Shown piece after piece: positions 1-6,584 of a stretch of 10,000 nucleotides of DNA. This stretch comes from Flavobacterium sp. (lineage in GTDB: Bacteria > Bacteroidota > Bacteroidia > Flavobacteriales > Flavobacteriaceae), in contig NZ_JAIWOF010000131.1 of NCBI RefSeq assembly GCF_020217025.1, forward strand, positions 1 to 10,000. Reading direction: 5' to 3'. Position 1 is the stretch's first letter; each line of letters starts with the position of its first letter. Both the position numbers and the translations under genes were made by a program. Below the pieces are notes generated by a model, which saw only the letters and a list, made by a program, of their open reading frames with translations, had not been told where the DNA came from and ran no database searches.

Positions 1-235
1 ATCTACTTTAGAAAACATTTTAAAATCAATTCCAGAAGTATTACCTGAACCCGCAGCAGTAGTATTTATAAATAATTTAGCCACTAGTTCTATTGATTTT
101 GCTGTAAGACCTTTTACAAGCAATGAAAATTACTGGAAAGTAAAATCAGAAGTGTTAGAAAAAACTAAAGTGACTTTTGATCAAATTGGTATAGAAATAC
201 CATATCCACATCAAGTAGAAATTCACAAAGAATAA
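1..235 (+). CDS. MscS-family small-conductance mechanosensitive ion channel, C-terminal end (5' end outside window)
   Basis: The last 77 codons of a plus-strand gene are visible, read from base 2 to the TAA at 233-235. The peptide runs from STLENILKSIPEVLPEPAAV to a charged end. The stretch LATSSIDFAVRPFTSNENYW, followed by a helix and FDQIGIEIPYPHQ, is the typical ending of the cytoplasmic alpha/beta domain of MscS channels, where a beta strand of the S-I-x-F-x-V-R type precedes a helix and the F-x-x-x-G-I-x-I-P-Y-P signature. Family members sit in the inner membrane and open under membrane tension to release osmolytes during osmotic downshock. The membrane helices and pore lie outside the window, so the subfamily cannot be judged. 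It converges on tsaB with only 9 bases between the two stop codons. The family call is confident; the full length is unknown. Confidence 0.88.
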   Translation, partial: STLENILKSIPEVLPEPAAVVFINNLATSSIDFAVRPFTSNENYWKVKSEVLEKTKVTFDQIGIEIPYPHQVEIHKE

Positions 236-244
236 TTATTTTAT

Positions 245-904
245 TTACTTAGATAAAACGAAATCTTTCAAATAATAAGGTTCAAAATAAGCGACATCAA
301 CAAAGTCGCTTTTTTTGTATTTATCAAACGATAATTCACTCATTTGTATAGCCGATGGAAATATGACATTAGAATGAAACTCAAATTTATCACCGGTTAA
401 TGTATTTTTAAATTTTTCTGTTCCATCGCCAACCAAATGCATTTTTTCTGAAATTTCTTGATATGAAGTTTCATCAATAATTTCGGCTTGCGTATTTCTG
501 ATTTGCTCGTGATTTTTATCGTAAATAGCCGTAAAAACTTCCATTCTGCGAGCATCAATCATTGGAATGATGATTCCGTCTTTAATTTGAATTTGCTTTG
601 CTAAAAGTTGCAATGTATCAATAGCAATCATTGGAATATTCAATGCATAACAAAATCCTTTAGCCGAAGAAACGCCAATACGCAAACCCGTATATGAACC
701 CGGACCTTGACTTACCGCAATTGCATTCAAGTCAGAAAATTGCAAATTATTTTCAGCCAGTAATTCTTCGATAAAAACGTGTAATTTTTCGGCATGAGAA
801 AAATTTTGCTCTGCAATTTCTTTGCATGCAAGCGTTTTTCCTTCCTTTGCTAAAGCAACAGAACAATTTTTAGTAGCGGTTTCTATATTCAGAATAATAG
901 CCAT
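245..904 (-). CDS. tsaB: TsaB, tRNA N6-threonylcarbamoyladenosine (t6A37) complex dimerisation subunit
   Basis: This 219-residue protein belongs to the ASKHA-fold family of TsaB/YeaZ, the cytoplasmic partner of TsaD. With TsaC and TsaE the pair adds threonylcarbamoyl to A37 of ANN-decoding tRNAs. TsaB itself is a non-catalytic scaffold that dimerises with TsaD. Visible hallmarks are the N-terminal strand MAIILNIETATKNCSVALA, the NFSHAEKL helix at about 34-41, and the signature GPGSYTGLRIG at 67-77 followed by a helix and IPMIAI. Length fits the family. The frame is open upstream to an ATG at 959-961, but that would place the start inside a terminator and ahead of a good promoter box at 923-930. 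The ATG at 902-904, which gives the family's normal N-terminus, is therefore preferred. It converges on the mscS-type gene and appears to be monocistronic. Confidence 0.95.
   Translation of the reverse strand: MAIILNIETATKNCSVALAKEGKTLACKEIAEQNFSHAEKLHVFIEELLAENNLQFSDLNAIAVSQGPGSYTGLRIGVSSAKGFCYALNIPMIAIDTLQLLAKQIQIKDGIIIPMIDARRMEVFTAIYDKNHEQIRNTQAEIIDETSYQEISEKMHLVGDGTEKFKNTLTGDKFEFHSNVIFPSAIQMSELSFDKYKKSDFVDVAYFEPYYLKDFVLSK
289..316 (+). terminator. Intrinsic terminator of the mscS-type gene, lying inside the tsaB coding region
   Basis: A 7-bp stem (AAGCGAC at 289-295 with GTCGCTT at 305-311) with a 9-base loop is followed on the plus strand by a T run through 316. It begins about 54 bases after the channel gene's stop. 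The minus-strand reading of the same hairpin lacks a T run, so it points towards the plus-strand gene. It overlaps codons near the C-terminus of tsaB. The call is based on structure alone. Confidence 0.6.
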
Positions 905-922
905 ATTTGGTTTTTTGAATTG

Positions 923-930
923 CAAAGTTA
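923..930 (-). promoter_or_regulatory. Bacteroidota-type -7 promoter box for tsaB
   Basis: On the minus strand the bases read TAACTTTG, a perfect match to the TAnnTTTG -7 element of the Bacteroidota housekeeping sigma factor. It ends 18 bases before the chosen ATG, implying a leader of roughly 10-15 bases. No clean TTG -33 element is seen; that region is occupied by the T run of the preceding terminator. The box supports the downstream start of tsaB. Confidence 0.65.
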
Positions 931-945
931 AGAAGATAAACCCGT

Positions 946-978
946 AAAAAAAATAAGGCATAGTTTCCTACGCCTTAT
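946..978 (-). terminator. Strong intrinsic terminator closing the tolC-type/adaptor operon
   Basis: Read on the minus strand this is an 11-bp stem, ATAAGGCGTAG paired with CTATGCCTTAT (one G-T wobble), capped by a GAAA tetraloop and followed by eight Ts. It starts about 25 bases after the stop codon of the adaptor gene. The plus-strand reading has an A-C mismatch and no T run, so it acts in the minus direction. The tsaB promoter follows almost immediately. Confidence 0.9.
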
Positions 979-1003
979 CTACCCAAATTAACTAATAAGA
1001 AAT

Positions 1004-2317
1004 CTATTTCTTACTCTCTTTTTTATCTTTTTCTGTTTCCACACGAACTTTATCATTTGAAACTAAATCTTTTGAAACCGTTGTATAAGGTCCAATAATA
1101 ATTTCTTCACCCGGTTTTAAACCCGAAATAATTTCAATATTGGTGTCGTCTTGAATTCCTGTTTTAACTACTCTCAATTTTGCTTTATCTCCAACTTTTA
1201 CAAAAACACATTCGTATTTTTTATCACTTTTTGGAGCCGTTCCTTTTTGTTCTTGCTCTTTTTTATCTAATTCAGCAACAACATCTTTCTTAACCGAAGT
1301 CGTATCATCTTTAACTACAACTGCGCTAATTGGCACAGCTACAATGTTTTCTTTACGTTTTGTAATAATGTCAACTGTAGCAGTCATTCCTGGTCTAAAT
1401 GGAGAGAAATTATCTGGTTTTCCTTCTAATAAATCTTGGTAGGATTCTTTTAAAATTCTAACTTTTACTTTAAAATTTGTAACCTGATCTGCTGTTAAAG
1501 TAGAACTTGCTGAATTTGAAATACTCGTAACAATTCCTTTAAACTCTCTTTTTAAATAAGCATCAACTTCAATATTTGCAGAATCACCAATGTTTACTTT
1601 TACAATATCGTTTTCATTAACATCCACTTCTACTTCCATATTGTTTAAGTTCGCAATTCTTAAAATTTCAGTTCCTGCCATTTGCTGCGTTCCTAAAACT
1701 CTTTCACCTAACTCTACATTCAACAACGAAATTGTTCCGTCAGCTGGAGCATAAATAGTTGTTCTTCCTAAGTTGTCTTTAGCTTCAGTTACTGTTGCAG
1801 ATGCACTTTGTACTTGGTAATAAGCCGATTGTTTATTGGCAACCGCAACTTCATAAGCCGATACAATTCTATCCCATTCCGATTTTGAAATGATTCCTTT
1901 TTCGAATAATTTTTTGTTTCGATCGTAATTGGCTTTAGCTTCTTTTACTTGAGCGTCTGCCTGACTTAAACCTGCTTTTGTAGTTGACATAGAAGCCACA
2001 GAACGATTCACTCCAGATTCATATAAATCAGGATTGATTCTTACTAATAAATCTCCTTTTTTAACTTGTTGTCCCTCTTTAATTGGCAAAGCAATGATTT
2101 CACCTGAAACTTCAGATGATATTTTTACTTCAATTTCTGGCTGGATTTTCCCTGTTGCCGAAACCGTTTCTACAATTGTAGTTTGAGCAACTTTTGATAA
2201 TTCAACGACTTTAGATTCATCGTTATTTCCGATTATACCACCTTTTTTAAGTCCAACTAATAACAAGATTAATCCGATTGCACTTCCTAATAAAATGAAT
2301 ATGGTTTTCTTTGACAT
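1004..2317 (-). CDS. Periplasmic adaptor subunit of a tripartite efflux system (MacA/HlyD family)
   Basis: This 437-residue membrane fusion protein would link an inner-membrane pump to a TolC-type channel. Residues 5-23 form one N-terminal membrane anchor. A split lipoyl domain follows: first half around 65-95 (SGEIIALPIKEGQQVKKGDL), second half around 187-207 (APADGTISLLNVELGERV). Between them lies an Ala/Lys/Glu-rich coiled-coil hairpin, about 98-182. A beta-barrel covers about 225-320 (ending in FRPGMTATVDI), then a membrane-proximal domain up to about 425. A lysine- and glutamate-rich insert at about 337-367 interrupts the last domain, and the tail is also charged. It starts 20 bases after the TolC-family gene and ends at a strong terminator, so the two are probably co-transcribed. 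No ABC (MacB) or RND pump gene adjoins it, so the exported substrate is unknown. MacA-like is more probable than an RND adaptor, but this is not decided. Confidence 0.9.
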   Translation of the reverse strand: MSKKTIFILLGSAIGLILLLVGLKKGGIIGNNDESKVVELSKVAQTTIVETVSATGKIQPEIEVKISSEVSGEIIALPIKEGQQVKKGDLLVRINPDLYESGVNRSVASMSTTKAGLSQADAQVKEAKANYDRNKKLFEKGIISKSEWDRIVSAYEVAVANKQSAYYQVQSASATVTEAKDNLGRTTIYAPADGTISLLNVELGERVLGTQQMAGTEILRIANLNNMEVEVDVNENDIVKVNIGDSANIEVDAYLKREFKGIVTSISNSASSTLTADQVTNFKVKVRILKESYQDLLEGKPDNFSPFRPGMTATVDIITKRKENIVAVPISAVVVKDDTTSVKKDVVAELDKKEQEQKGTAPKSDKKYECVFVKVGDKAKLRVVKTGIQDDTNIEIISGLKPGEEIIIGPYTTVSKDLVSNDKVRVETEKDKKESKK

Positions 2318-2337
2318 GACTAGGTATTTATATTTTA

Positions 2338-3660
2338 TTATTGTTTTTTAATTAATGGAATTCCAAAATAGAATTCTAATATTTTGGTTCTAAAAATGTA
2401 ATCGTATTTAGTTCTTAATACTTCTGATTGTGCGTTTTCATAAGCTATTGTAGATTGAGAAAAATCAAATGAATTCATTAAACCTACTTCATAACGCTCT
2501 TTTGAAAAATTGAACGATTGTTTTCTAGCTTCTAAAGTTTTTTGAGCTGCTTCAAATGATTTTTTAGCATTAATAACATCATTATAAGCTTGATACACAT
2601 TTCGCTCTAAATCTAACTCGGCTTGTTTCAGCTGAAATTCTGAACGCTCTTGATTAATTTTAGCACGTTGTACTCTTCCTCTTGTAGCAAATCCATTTAA
2701 AATTGGAACGCTTAACTGTAAACCAACAGCTGTACCATCAAATAATGACAATTGATCTGCAAAATTAAATGGTGTACTTTCAGACCAACGAGTATTATAC
2801 CCAACAAAACCTGTTAATGTTGGTAAGTAAGAAGAACGTGAAATAGAGACATCTTTTTTAGCAACATCAACATTTGACAAAGCTATTTTCACATCTTTAA
2901 CCGATTCTTTAGCTTTAGCCAAAATAGCCTCCTGAGTTTCATTTGTTATATTAGACATTGGCAAATCAATCACTTCATCTGAAATATCAAACGTAGCATA
3001 ATCTTCTAACAATAAAGTTTGACACAAAGCAACTTTAGAAATTAAAAGTGCATTTTCAGTACTAATAATTTGTTGTTCTTGAGTAGCATCTGTAGCTTGT
3101 AGTTCGAATATATCTCCCGCAGGAAGTGAACCTGCTTCTATTAACTCTTGAGTTCTTTTGATATTTTCTTTAGTAACTAAATTTTGATTTTTTTGAACTT
3201 TCAATTGTTCTTTATTAAACAATATTTGTAAGTACGAATTTGCAATTGAAAGAGCAATATCATCCTTCATTTTGTCTAAACGATATTTATTTGCTATCTG
3301 ATTTAGTTTAGATCGCTGCAATGTTTTCCAATTAGCCAAACCATTAAACAACATTATATTTGAGTTTGCAGAAGCTGAAAACGATTTAAATGTTTGATTT
3401 TGAAACTGGTTTGTAACTGGGTTAATACTTGCTCCTGTATTTATACTATAATTTGCATTTCCATTCAATGTAGGTAAAAAACCACCAATAGCTTCTAGCT
3501 TTTCAACATCTGAAGTTTTTAAATCTAATTCAGACTGCTTAATCGAAATGTTATTCTTAATAGCATAATCTACGCACTCCTCTAAAGTCCATTTCTTATT
3601 CTGTGCCGAAAGTTGAAAACCTATCAACAATAGAAAAAAAACTATTTTTTTTGTTATCAT
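2338..3660 (-). CDS. TolC-family outer membrane efflux protein
   Basis: This is an outer membrane factor of about 440 residues, which trimerises into a channel-tunnel crossing the outer membrane and periplasm. A signal peptide (MITKKIVFFLLLIGFQLSAQ) is followed by WTLEECVDYAIKNN, the usual opening of Bacteroidota TolC-family proteins. Two OEP repeats follow, the first up to about residue 230 and the second from about 250 to the end, each with long helices and a beta segment (for example SYLPTLTGFVGYNTRWSEST). The frame is also open to an ATG at 3679-3681, adding MRIKAHK; I prefer the ATG at 3658-3660 because it gives a standard signal peptide and has an A-rich leader. A weak AAGAGG lies upstream of the longer start, so that start is not excluded. 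It is first in a two-gene operon with the periplasmic adaptor and divergent from the DUF4403 gene. No convincing TAnnTTTG box was found for it. Confidence 0.93.
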   Translation of the reverse strand: MITKKIVFFLLLIGFQLSAQNKKWTLEECVDYAIKNNISIKQSELDLKTSDVEKLEAIGGFLPTLNGNANYSINTGASINPVTNQFQNQTFKSFSASANSNIMLFNGLANWKTLQRSKLNQIANKYRLDKMKDDIALSIANSYLQILFNKEQLKVQKNQNLVTKENIKRTQELIEAGSLPAGDIFELQATDATQEQQIISTENALLISKVALCQTLLLEDYATFDISDEVIDLPMSNITNETQEAILAKAKESVKDVKIALSNVDVAKKDVSISRSSYLPTLTGFVGYNTRWSESTPFNFADQLSLFDGTAVGLQLSVPILNGFATRGRVQRAKINQERSEFQLKQAELDLERNVYQAYNDVINAKKSFEAAQKTLEARKQSFNFSKERYEVGLMNSFDFSQSTIAYENAQSEVLRTKYDYIFRTKILEFYFGIPLIKKQ

Positions 3661-3707
3661 TTTATGTGCTTTTATTCTCATTTCTTATAAGACCTCTTTT
3701 TCAATAT

Positions 3708-3742
3708 TTTGTTACAGGATATCAATTAAAATTTTACTTTTA
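3708..3742 (+). promoter_or_regulatory. Probable promoter of the DUF4403 lipoprotein gene
   Basis: On the plus strand TACTTTTA at 3735-3742 matches the TAnnTTTG -7 box at all positions but the last. TTTG at 3708-3711 provides a -33-like element about 23 bases upstream, the upper end of usual spacing. Initiation would leave a leader of roughly 15 bases before the ATG at 3763. It lies in the 102-base region between two divergent genes. Confidence 0.4.
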
Positions 3743-3762
3743 CATCGAAAATTAGATTTCCT

Positions 3763-5154
3763 ATGAAAACATTTCTTGTAATTTTTGCCTTACTTTTTAC
3801 CTTGCTTCTAACCATTTCATGTGGTACAGCAAAAAAAATTGATGCCATAAAACCAGCACCTTCAAACGACAACCCTGTAGTTTTTAAGAATAAAGTTTCT
3901 TTTATTTCAATGCCTGTTGAAATAACATTGAAAGAACTCGAACAACAACTAAATAAAAATGTAACCGGATTAATATTTAACGATTCTATCTTAAATGATG
4001 ATAAAACCGAAATGAAAATCTGGAAAACAGCTCCAATTAAACTAAGTGAAAAAGACGGAAATATTATTTCTGAAATTCCTCTTAAAATTTGGGCAAAATT
4101 CAAATACGGAACTGATTTTATGGGATTAAATGATACTCGTGAAATCAATCTAAACGGAATCATAACTTTAGACAGCAAAACTCATTTAACCAATTGGAAA
4201 CTTACTACTACTTCTAAAATAGAAGATTTTGAATGGAGTGAAAGCCCTACGATTTTGGTAGCTGGAAAAAACGTTCCAATTACTTACATCATCAATCCCA
4301 CATTGACCCTATTTAAATCGAAAATTTCGAAAAAAATTGATGAAGCTATTGACAAAACCTGTGACTTTAAACCTCATGTTTTAGACGCTTTAGACAAATT
4401 AAGTAATCCTATTTTAACAAGCGAACAATACGAAACCTGGTTTAAAATGGTTCCTTTAGAGTTATATGTTACCGAAGCCAAACTCAGCAAAACTAAAATC
4501 ATGTTGAACATGGGATTAAAATGCAATATGCAAACTATGGTGGGACAAAAGCCAAAAAGCGGGTTTGATGCTTCGAAAATTGTATTGAAACCAGTTGAAA
4601 AAATTCCGGACAACACAACTGTTTCAGTAGTGGCGGTTTCTACATTTGAAAGCGCAAGTAAAATTGTAACTAAAAATTTCCAAGGTCAAGAATTTGCATC
4701 TGGAAGCAGAAAAATAACTGTTCAAAAAGTAGATTTATGGCAAAAAGATGGCAAAATGATTATTGCTTTAGATGTTTTGGGAAGTATTAGTGGTACGATT
4801 TATTTATCGGGAATTCCAAATTACAATCCTATTACTAAAGAAATTTATTTTGATCAAATGGAATATGTTTTAAATACAAAAAGCGTTTTAATGAAATCGG
4901 CCAATTGGTTATTGCACGGTACCGTTTTAAAAAGCATACAAGCCAATTGTCGCTATTCGATTAAAGGAAACTTAGAAGAAGGCAAACAAAATATAAAACC
5001 TTATTTAACCAACTATTCTCCAATGAAAGGTGTTTTTATAAATGGAACTATCAATGATTTCGAATTTGAAAAAGTTGAATTAACAGACAAAGCCATTATT
5101 GCTTTTATTACCACTAGTGGAAAAATGGATATTAAAGTGGATGGATTAGAATAA
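3763..5154 (+). CDS. DUF4403 family lipoprotein of unknown function
   Basis: This 463-residue protein resembles the DUF4403 family common in Bacteroidota; no activity can be assigned. The N-terminus has a hydrophobic signal segment (4-18) and a lipobox-like TISC with Cys20, so it is probably a lipoprotein exported to the cell envelope. The T at -3 is less usual than L. The body alternates polar and hydrophobic residues in a strand-rich pattern. Family-like stretches include SFISMPVEITLKELEQQLN (about 47-65), EFEWSESPTILVAGKNVPI-like text around 157-174, and KVDLWQKDGKMIIALDVLGS at about 324-343, followed by GTIYLSGIPNY. No metal-binding or catalytic motif stands out. It is the only complete plus-strand gene here, divergent from the TolC-family gene and convergent with the oxidase assembly operon, flanked by its own promoter and terminator. 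A link to the neighbouring efflux pair is possible but unsupported beyond position. Confidence 0.8.
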   Translation: MKTFLVIFALLFTLLLTISCGTAKKIDAIKPAPSNDNPVVFKNKVSFISMPVEITLKELEQQLNKNVTGLIFNDSILNDDKTEMKIWKTAPIKLSEKDGNIISEIPLKIWAKFKYGTDFMGLNDTREINLNGIITLDSKTHLTNWKLTTTSKIEDFEWSESPTILVAGKNVPITYIINPTLTLFKSKISKKIDEAIDKTCDFKPHVLDALDKLSNPILTSEQYETWFKMVPLELYVTEAKLSKTKIMLNMGLKCNMQTMVGQKPKSGFDASKIVLKPVEKIPDNTTVSVVAVSTFESASKIVTKNFQGQEFASGSRKITVQKVDLWQKDGKMIIALDVLGSISGTIYLSGIPNYNPITKEIYFDQMEYVLNTKSVLMKSANWLLHGTVLKSIQANCRYSIKGNLEEGKQNIKPYLTNYSPMKGVFINGTINDFEFEKVELTDKAIIAFITTSGKMDIKVDGLE

Positions 5155-5157
5155 AAC

Positions 5158-5190
5158 AAAAAAGTCGTTTCAAATGAAACGACTTTTTTT
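5158..5190. terminator. Bidirectional intrinsic terminator between converging genes
   Basis: A perfect stem, AAAAAAGTCGTTTC at 5158-5171 with GAAACGACTTTTTT at 5176-5189, is closed by a 4-base loop (AAAT on the plus strand). Both strands have a T run after the stem, at 5184-5190 on plus and at 5163-5158 on minus. It starts 4 bases after the DUF4403 stop and overlaps the first base or two of the stop codon of the CxxC gene, so it can serve both genes. Confidence 0.9.
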
Positions 5191-5410
5191 ATATCTCTTT
5201 TTTCTTACCGTATTTTAATCTATAAATAGCATAGCCTAAAACCCCAACTAATATATATGGAATTGCCATTAAATATACTATTCCATCATTTACGGCTTCT
5301 GCCTTAACACCACCTTCTTCGCTTTCAAGTGCAGCACGACACATGGCACATTGCGCTTGAGCAGAAATGCTGATGACAAAAAAAACGATTCCAAATAAAA
5401 ACTTTTTCAT
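5189..5410 (-). CDS. Small secreted or membrane protein with a CxxC motif, oxidase assembly cluster
   Basis: This is a 73-residue protein of unknown function. Residues 1-19 form a signal peptide ending AQA, so the mature chain would begin near Gln20. The CAMC motif (Cys21 and Cys24) is thus at the very N-terminus of the mature protein on the outer side of the membrane. An acidic stretch (LESEEGG) and one membrane helix at about 44-63 follow, with a lysine-rich cytoplasmic end (KYGKKKEI). The start codon directly abuts the end of the DUF420 gene with no intervening base, so the two are translationally close and presumably co-transcribed with SCO. A role in copper or thiol handling during oxidase assembly is inferred from CxxC and context only. 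It is the last gene of its operon, ending at the bidirectional terminator. Confidence 0.8.
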   Translation of the reverse strand: MKKFLFGIVFFVISISAQAQCAMCRAALESEEGGVKAEAVNDGIVYLMAIPYILVGVLGYAIYRLKYGKKKEI

Positions 5411-5950
5411 CTAATTTGCGTAATAAGGAGAGATCATTAAATAAACAACTACACCAGTAACCGCAACATATAACCAAATAGGAAATGTAATTTTTGCTAT
5501 TTTTTTATGTTTATCAAATTGTTGTGACCACGCTTTTACATAAGTAGTTAAAACTAAAGGAATGATGATAATTGATAATAAAATATGCGTTATTAGGATA
5601 AAATAATACACGTATTTAATTACACCTTCACCACCAAACTTAGTAGAATCAGAAGTCATGTGATACGCTACATACATTCCAAGGAAAGCTACTGAACAAG
5701 CAATGGCAACTTTCATTAAATTCTCATGTAATTTTCTGTTTCCATTTTTGATAGCGATAACCGCAGTAACTAAAACCACAGCGGTTAATCCATTAATAGT
5801 AGCATAAATTGGAGGTAAGAAAGATAGAGGTGCTACATCATACCCTAATTTTCTCAAATTCACTCCAAAAAGCAAAGCTACTACAGCCGGAATTGCAACT
5901 GATAAAACAACAATAAGTTTATTATATTTTGTTTCTATATTATTTTCCAT
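5411..5950 (-). CDS. DUF420 family membrane protein, CtaM-like oxidase assembly factor
   Basis: This 179-residue integral membrane protein has about five helices (roughly 12-30, 46-67, 80-97, 112-136 and 152-173). The pattern LHENLMK, YVAYHMTSD and ITHILLS places histidines at 75, 97 and 122, with another at 148, as expected of DUF420 proteins. Relatives in Gram-positive bacteria (CtaM) are needed for maturation of heme-A-type terminal oxidases. The exact chemistry is unsettled to my knowledge, but the histidines suggest heme or copper binding. Two bases separate it from the upstream SCO gene, and it abuts the downstream CxxC gene, so it belongs to one tight operon. The family call is strong; the assembly role follows from family knowledge plus the neighbouring SCO and cox genes. 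Confidence 0.88.
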   Translation of the reverse strand: MENNIETKYNKLIVVLSVAIPAVVALLFGVNLRKLGYDVAPLSFLPPIYATINGLTAVVLVTAVIAIKNGNRKLHENLMKVAIACSVAFLGMYVAYHMTSDSTKFGGEGVIKYVYYFILITHILLSIIIIPLVLTTYVKAWSQQFDKHKKIAKITFPIWLYVAVTGVVVYLMISPYYAN

Positions 5951-5952
5951 AA

Positions 5953-6579
5953 TTATTCTTCAAGTAATTTTTTAATATCTTCTTTGATTGCTTCAACTCC
6001 AGCAGCATCAAGTCCGTCGTAATATAAAATTGGATTTCCTTGTGCGTCTTTTCTGCATCTGATTTTTCCGTCTTTGTCAATTAAAGCGAATAAACCCGAA
6101 TGTTCAAATCCTCCAGCAACTTTATTATTTTCACCAGCATATAAATTAAAGCCTTTGTTTGCAAGGTTGTAAATATATTCTTTGTCACCCGTTAAAAAAT
6201 GCCAATTATAATGTTTTACTCCTAAAAGTTTGGCGTGTTCTTTTAAAACCTGCGGCGTATCATTTGATGGATCAATGGTTATAGAAGCAATTCCAAAATT
6301 TGGATTCCCATAAAATTCGTTTTGCAATTGCAACATGCTTTCATTCATTTTGGGACAAATCGTAGGACAAGTAGAGAAGAAAAACTCCACAACGTATACT
6401 TTACCCAAATAATCTTTATCCGAAATGGTTTTATTGTCTTGATTCTTTAATTTGAATGCTGGAACTGGACCAATTTCAACCAAATCTGATTTTTGAAATT
6501 TAGCAATGATTTTTGGTACTGCCCAAATTCCGAAAATCAAAACGATGAATGAAATTCCGATGTATGATTTATTCTTCAT
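5953..6579 (-). CDS. SCO family copper chaperone for cytochrome c oxidase CuA assembly
   Basis: This is a 208-residue membrane-anchored thioredoxin-fold protein of the SCO1/SenC/PrrC family, which delivers copper to, or reduces the cysteines of, the CuA site in oxidase subunit II. Residues 6-26 form an N-terminal membrane anchor. The copper ligands are intact: the CxxxC motif in FFFSTCPTICPKM (Cys71 and Cys75) and the distal His160 in GFEHSGLFALID. The SITIDPSNDTP stretch (99-109) is the family's conserved loop. Length is normal. The start ATG lies 5 bases after the upstream SCO-like gene's stop, and the stop lies 2 bases before DUF420. Confidence in the family is very high; the CuA target is inferred from family and cox context, since subunit II is not in the window. 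Confidence 0.96.
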   Translation of the reverse strand: MKNKSYIGISFIVLIFGIWAVPKIIAKFQKSDLVEIGPVPAFKLKNQDNKTISDKDYLGKVYVVEFFFSTCPTICPKMNESMLQLQNEFYGNPNFGIASITIDPSNDTPQVLKEHAKLLGVKHYNWHFLTGDKEYIYNLANKGFNLYAGENNKVAGGFEHSGLFALIDKDGKIRCRKDAQGNPILYYDGLDAAGVEAIKEDIKKLLEE

Positions 6580-6584
6580 GAAAA

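Noticed and set aside
905..961. Longer N-terminus for TsaB starting at the ATG at 959-961
   Set aside because: The added 19 residues lie over a terminator and a perfect -7 box, and the family normally starts at the M-x-I-I-L-N-I-E-T-A strand.
3747..3754. TAATTTTC on the minus strand as a possible -7 box for the TolC-family gene
   Set aside because: It is one mismatch from TAnnTTTG at the usually conserved G, has no -33 element and sits far from the start; too weak in AT-rich DNA.
3726..4178. Minus-strand open frame of 150 codons overlapping the start of the DUF4403 gene
   Set aside because: It is antisense to a well-supported gene, has no recognisable family features, and its serine- and phenylalanine-rich composition is what reverse reading of AT-rich coding DNA gives.
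4374..4616. Minus-strand open frame of 80 codons inside the DUF4403 gene
   Set aside because: It is fully contained in the antisense of a real gene, with no promoter or family signal.
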